Shown: in pieces, positions 15,489 to 18,456 of the stretch
Layout of the letters: every line of letters begins with the position of its first letter
Numbering within the stretch: the stretch's first letter is position 1
Assembly: GCA_004559785.1 (NCBI GenBank)
Contig: SFXD01000043.1
Coordinates: 1 to 18,456 of the forward strand
DNA from: a bacterium
GTDB lineage: Bacteria > Bacteroidota > Bacteroidia > Bacteroidales > Bacteroidaceae
Direction: 5' to 3'
Length of the DNA stretch: 18,456 nucleotides
Notes under the pieces: model-generated
Told to the model about the DNA's origin: nothing
Database searches by the model: none
What the model saw: the letters and a program-made list of their open reading frames with translations, nothing else
Translations under genes and position numbers: made by a program

Positions 15489-15519
15489 TATCATTGACTT
15501 GACGAGTAAAGGTTTCTAT

Positions 15520-16179
15520 ATGGAAGTAATAAAGACAGCGATAGACGGAGTGGTGGTCATCAGTCCCAAGGTATTCAGGGATGAGAGGGGATACTTCTTC
15601 GAGAGTTTCTCCCAGAGAGAATTCGATGCGAAGGTACGTCCCGTGCGTTTCGTACAGGACAACGAGAGCATGAGCACCTATGGCGTGATGCGAGGGCTGC
15701 ACTTCCAGCGTATGCCTTATACGCAGAGCAAGCTCGTGCGTTGCGTAAAGGGAGCAGTACTCGACGTGGCAGTAGACATTCGCAAGGGTTCGCCCACGTA
15801 CGGAAGGCACGTCTCATGCCTCCTGACCGGCCTCGACGAGGAAGGCGCGCGGATACTTGAGGGGTATAATGAAAGGCTCAAGGCGCAAGGCTCAAAGCCA
15901 ATTGCCCAAGGCCTCCAGTTCTTTGTCCCGAGAGGATTCGCACATGGGTTTGCCGTACTTTCGGAGACTGCCGTATTCCAATACAAGTGCGACAACTTCT
16001 ATGCCCCACAGGCAGAAGGAGGCATCTCCATCCAGGACGACAGCCTTGGCATCGAATGGACGATACCCACCGACCGGGCCATACTGAGCGTGAAGGACAC
16101 ACAGCACAAATGCCTTCGCGACTTCGATTCGCCTTTTTCCATCGGCATGGACCTTTACCCCGAATGCCAACTACAATAA
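15520..16179 (+). CDS. rfbC: dTDP-4-dehydrorhamnose 3,5-epimerase
   Basis: Third step of dTDP-L-rhamnose synthesis: double epimerisation of dTDP-4-keto-6-deoxyglucose. The cupin shows the RmlC hallmarks FRDERGYFFESF (19-30), MRGLHFQ with His61, AVDIRKGSPTYG, VPRGFAHGFAVLSE and YKCDNFYAP. At 219 aa it is longer than the usual 180-190 because of an insertion at about residues 103-132, just before the QFFVPRGFAHGF strand. ATG 15520 is used; the 71-codon open frame upstream crosses the promoter and has no RmlC homology. It starts the rfbC-rfbD-rfbA run, with 19 bp before rfbD. Confidence 0.92.
   Translation: MEVIKTAIDGVVVISPKVFRDERGYFFESFSQREFDAKVRPVRFVQDNESMSTYGVMRGLHFQRMPYTQSKLVRCVKGAVLDVAVDIRKGSPTYGRHVSCLLTGLDEEGARILEGYNERLKAQGSKPIAQGLQFFVPRGFAHGFAVLSETAVFQYKCDNFYAPQAEGGISIQDDSLGIEWTIPTDRAILSVKDTQHKCLRDFDSPFSIGMDLYPECQLQ
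15829..15915 (+). repeat. In-frame low-complexity insertion in rfbC
   Basis: Codons about 104-132 have no counterpart in a typical RmlC, judging from the conserved sequence on each side. The DNA in its second half holds AAGGCTCAA twice, 13 bp apart, with AAGGCGCAA between. The exact insertion borders need an alignment. Confidence 0.5.
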
Positions 16180-16198
16180 GAACAAGACCGAAAGAGAT

Positions 16199-17311
16199 AT
16201 GAACATACTCGTTACAGGAGCAAACGGCCAGTTGGGCAACGAGATGAGGATAGTAGCCTCACTGCCCAGCGTAAGGCAGGCAGGGATGAAATTCACCTTC
16301 ACGGATGTGTGCCAAGCCTCCGAAGAGGCAAGGACCATGCTCGCCAGGATGGCAGGCACCGGTGTCGACACCTCCACCTCCATCCTCGACATTACCAACG
16401 AAGAGGCAGTATGCAGGTTCGTGGCAGGGCACTCCATAGATGCCTGCGTCAACTGTGCCGCCTACACCAATGTAGACAAGGCAGAGGATGACAGGGAACT
16501 TTGCGAGTTGCTGAACTCCACCGCGCCTCTCAACCTGGCTAAGGCAATGAGGTCTGTAGGCGGTTGGCTCGTACACATCTCCACCGACTATGTCTTCGGA
16601 GGCGACCCATACAACACGCCCTGCAGGGAGGAACAGAAGGGCACTCCCACCGGGGTGTACGGAGAGACCAAGTTGCATGGAGAGCAAAATATAATGGCGG
16701 CAATGAGCGATGAGCAACGAGCGATGAGCGATGAGCAACGAGCAATGAGAGATGAGCAACGAGCATTGAGAGATGAGCAACGAGCAATGAGCGATGAGAG
16801 GTCAGCTCCCGGCTCACGGCAGGGAGGCTACGTCATCCTGCGTACCGCATGGCTGTACAGCGAGTTTGGCAGGAACTTCGTCAAGACCATGCTCGACCTG
16901 ACCTCCACGAGGGCGCAACTCAAGGTTGTCTTCGACCAATGCGGCACTCCGACGTACGCCCTCGACCTTGCCAAGGCTATCGTCCGCATCTTAGAGGCTG
17001 TCAGCTCCAATGGACACGGCATGCAGCCTTCGGCATATAGCGGCATCTACCACTACTCCAACGAGGGTGTCACCAGTTGGTACGACTTTACGAGGACGAT
17101 ACAATCCATCTCGCTCGAACAGGGTGGGGCCAGCAAGGCGGATTCGCACGTCTGCGACATACAGCCATGCCACAGCAACGAGTTCCCCTCCAAGGTGATA
17201 CGACCCGCATACAGCGTACTGGACAAGACCAAGGTGAAGCAGACCTTCCATCTCGACATTCCCTATTGGGTGGACTCACTAAGGGAATGCCTGCACAACA
17301 TTAGGTACTAA
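16199..17311 (+). CDS. rfbD: dTDP-4-dehydrorhamnose reductase
   Basis: Last step of dTDP-L-rhamnose synthesis: NAD(P)H reduction of the 4-keto sugar. It is a 370-aa short-chain dehydrogenase of the extended type, with nucleotide loop MNILVTGANGQLGNE, NCAAYTNVDKAEDD, STDYVFGG, and catalytic Tyr154/Lys158 in YGETK. It is about 70-80 residues longer than usual (near 290). Part is an insertion around residues 40-60 (the VCQASEEARTML region), and 35 residues come from a 21-bp repeat at 168-202. That repeat falls between YGETKLHGE and VILRTAWLYSEFGRNF, which is normally a short loop, so the fold can probably tolerate it. It sits between rfbC and rfbA in the same operon. Confidence 0.92.
   Translation: MNILVTGANGQLGNEMRIVASLPSVRQAGMKFTFTDVCQASEEARTMLARMAGTGVDTSTSILDITNEEAVCRFVAGHSIDACVNCAAYTNVDKAEDDRELCELLNSTAPLNLAKAMRSVGGWLVHISTDYVFGGDPYNTPCREEQKGTPTGVYGETKLHGEQNIMAAMSDEQRAMSDEQRAMRDEQRALRDEQRAMSDERSAPGSRQGGYVILRTAWLYSEFGRNFVKTMLDLTSTRAQLKVVFDQCGTPTYALDLAKAIVRILEAVSSNGHGMQPSAYSGIYHYSNEGVTSWYDFTRTIQSISLEQGGASKADSHVCDIQPCHSNEFPSKVIRPAYSVLDKTKVKQTFHLDIPYWVDSLRECLHNIRY
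16700..16804 (+). repeat. 21-bp in-frame tandem repeat in rfbD, five units
   Basis: Five consecutive 21-bp units starting at 16700, 16721, 16742, 16763 and 16784 encode AMSDEQR, AMSDEQR, AMRDEQR, ALRDEQR and AMSDERS. The DNA core is GATGAGCAACGAGC. Being charged and helix-favouring, the stretch may form an exposed helix. It is followed by GCTCCCGGCTCACGG, which resembles CTCCCGGCTCACCG in the parC tail (about 2819-2832). Confidence 0.92.
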
Positions 17312-17331
17312 CCACTAAAAGATAGAAGCAC

Positions 17332-18237
17332 ATGAAAGGTATTGTATTGGCAGGAGGCAGCGGCACACGCCTCTACCCCATCACGAAAGGCATCAGCAAG
17401 CAGCTCATGCCCATATACGACAAGCCGATGGTGTACTACCCCATCAGCGTGTTGATGCTCGCAGGCATCAGAGAAATCCTCATAATATCCACTCCGTACG
17501 ACCTCCCTGCCTTCCGCAGGCTGCTGGGGGACGGCAGCGACTATGGGGTGGAGTTCTCGTATGCCGAGCAGCCAAGTCCCGACGGGCTGGCGCAGGCGTT
17601 CACCATAGGCAGGGACTTCATCGGCAGGGATAGCGTATGCCTCGTCCTTGGCGACAACATCTTCCAGGGCAATGGCTTCACGGCTATGCTTCGTGAGGCA
17701 GTGCGCACCGCCGAGGAAGAGGGGAAGGCAACGGTCTTCGGCTACTGGGTCAGCGACCCCGAGCGTTATGGCGTGGCGGAGTTCGACCGTGAGGGCAACT
17801 GCCTCAGCATAGAGGAGAAACCTGCAAAGCCAAAGAGCAACTATGCGGTAGTGGGACTCTACTTCTATCCAAACAAGGTGGTGGATGTAGCATCCAGCAT
17901 CAGGCCCTCTGCAAGGGGCGAATACGAGATAACCACCGTCAACCAGCAGTTCCTCCAGGACGGAGAACTGATGGTGCAGACCCTGGGGAGGGGTTTCGCT
18001 TGGTTGGATACAGGGACGCACGACTCTCTGAGCGAGGCTTCGACCTATATCGAGGTGCTTGAGAAACGTCAAGGCCTGAAGGTCGCCTGCCTTGAAGGCA
18101 TCGCCTATCGTCAAGGCTGGATTACGGAAGGACGTTTGCGCGAATTGGCGCAGCCGATGCTGAAGAACCAGTACGGGCAATACCTTCTCAAAGTAATAGA
18201 CGAAGTCAAGGAAACAGGAAAAGCAAATTTGGAGTAA
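17332..18237 (+). CDS. rfbA: Glucose-1-phosphate thymidylyltransferase
   Basis: First step of dTDP-L-rhamnose synthesis: dTTP plus glucose-1-phosphate to dTDP-glucose. At 301 aa it has the usual RmlA length, with LAGGSGTRLYPIT (6-18), KQLMPIYDKPMVYYP, metal-binding LGDNIFQG with Asp108, EEKPAKPKSNYAVVGLYFY, GRGFAWLDTGTHDSL and the C-terminal GIAYRQGWI. It starts 20 bp after rfbD. The fourth gene, rfbB (dTDP-glucose 4,6-dehydratase), is not in the window and may lie beyond the repeats on the right edge. Confidence 0.96.
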   Translation: MKGIVLAGGSGTRLYPITKGISKQLMPIYDKPMVYYPISVLMLAGIREILIISTPYDLPAFRRLLGDGSDYGVEFSYAEQPSPDGLAQAFTIGRDFIGRDSVCLVLGDNIFQGNGFTAMLREAVRTAEEEGKATVFGYWVSDPERYGVAEFDREGNCLSIEEKPAKPKSNYAVVGLYFYPNKVVDVASSIRPSARGEYEITTVNQQFLQDGELMVQTLGRGFAWLDTGTHDSLSEASTYIEVLEKRQGLKVACLEGIAYRQGWITEGRLRELAQPMLKNQYGQYLLKVIDEVKETGKANLE

Positions 18238-18256
18238 ATAGACAGACCCTCTAAAT

Positions 18257-18272
18257 CTCCCTGTTTAGGGAG
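18257..18272 (+). other. Hairpin after rfbA
   Basis: CTCCCT (18257-18262), loop GTTT, AGGGAG (18267-18272) is a perfect 6-bp stem starting 19 bp after the rfbA stop, and a further AGGGAG follows at 18279-18284. No T-run follows, so termination would be weak; an mRNA-processing or attenuation role is also possible. Confidence 0.4.
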
Positions 18273-18302
18273 ACTTTCAGGGAGACTTACCTGGCAGGAT
18301 GG

Positions 18303-18456
18303 GAAGGCAACCGAGCGAGCAGCGAGGGGAGATACCAAGACCTTCTTGGGCTATCCCGAGTCGTGAGAGAGGAAGCCGAAGGCAACCGAGCGAGCAGCGA
18401 GGGGAGATACCAAGACCTTCTTGGGCTATCCCGAGTCGTGAGAGAGGAAGCCGAAG
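18303..18456. repeat. Two identical 75-bp palindromic repeats, array continues off the edge
   Basis: Units 18303-18377 and 18378-18452 are identical base for base, and the next unit begins (GAAG) at the window end. Each holds a stem CCAAGA-CCT-TCTTGG (18335-18349 in unit 1) flanked by GGGAGATA and CTATCCC arms, then CGAGTCGTGAGAGAGG. One reading frame through the unit has no stop (25 codons). No spacers separate the units, so it is not a CRISPR array. Confidence 0.92.

Larger units (their letters stand above)
14953..15519. other. Intergenic region between divergent helicase and rfb genes
   Basis: No protein-coding gene is supported; the open frames here have no recognisable product and run through repeats. 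Contents: a 22-bp tandem repeat (15099-15164), an inverted repeat GCAAATG/CATTTGC (15281-15299), a hairpin followed by T5 (15383-15405), the 13-mer TTTTTCACTGCAA at 15442-15454 with its reverse complement at 15035-15047, and the rfbC promoter. The stretch 15165-15280 shows nothing assignable. Confidence 0.6.

Noticed and set aside
15307..15519. Upstream extension of rfbC from an earlier ATG
   Set aside because: It would include the TACCTTTG promoter box and AT-rich non-coding sequence; RmlC homology starts at MEVIKTAIDG.
17308..18180. 290-codon - strand open frame opposite rfbA
   Set aside because: Fully covered by rfbA, whose motifs are unmistakable; the reverse translation has no recognisable feature.
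18303..18456. CRISPR array
   Set aside because: Units of 75 bp are directly adjacent and identical, with no unique spacers.

Overview
The window looks like chromosome from a Bacteroidota bacterium, most likely Prevotella or a close relative. Three things point there: promoters of the Bacteroides type (TTTG, about 20 bp, TAnnTTTG), a topoisomerase IV A subunit of the Bacteroidota form, and typical neighbours (a secreted GH2 glycosidase, an S41 protease lipoprotein, an rml/rfb operon). Base composition is moderately GC-rich by eye. No tRNA, rRNA, transposase or CRISPR array was seen.

Layout. 1-255: non-coding, with a hairpin and a parC promoter. 256-4920: parC-like topoisomerase subunit, an exported barrel-like protein (start overlaps the parC stop) and an S41 protease (ATGA overlap), all on the + strand and probably co-transcribed. 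4921-5188: non-coding, with a possible decayed repeat and a good promoter. 5189-11416: five + strand genes with short gaps: secreted GH2 enzyme, GHMP sugar kinase that resembles plant galacturonokinase more than galactokinase, sugar-1-phosphate nucleotidyltransferase, small membrane protein and D-2-hydroxyacid dehydrogenase. The kinase and nucleotidyltransferase look like a two-step salvage of a free sugar or uronic acid into an NDP-sugar. 11377-14805 (- strand): a large Dna2-like PD-(D/E)XK nuclease/SF1 helicase fusion whose 3' end overlaps the dehydrogenase by 40 bp and whose promoter lies in a duplicated 75-bp repeat. 14953-15519: non-coding, with a 22-bp tandem repeat, a dyad and the rfb promoter. 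15520-18237: rfbC-rfbD-rfbA for dTDP-L-rhamnose; rfbB is not in the window. 18238-18456: a hairpin and two identical 75-bp repeats running off the edge.

The most unusual feature is a family of about 72-75-bp palindromic repeats that I can align between three places and perhaps a fourth. It occurs in frame in the C-terminal tail of parC, as the duplicated promoter of the helicase, as a tandem array after rfbA, and possibly as a decayed copy after the S41 gene. Unit lengths of 72 and 75 are multiples of three, which fits the in-frame spread. Separately, rfbD carries five 21-bp in-frame repeats and rfbC a low-complexity insertion, so three conserved housekeeping proteins in 18 kb have repeat-derived or extra segments.
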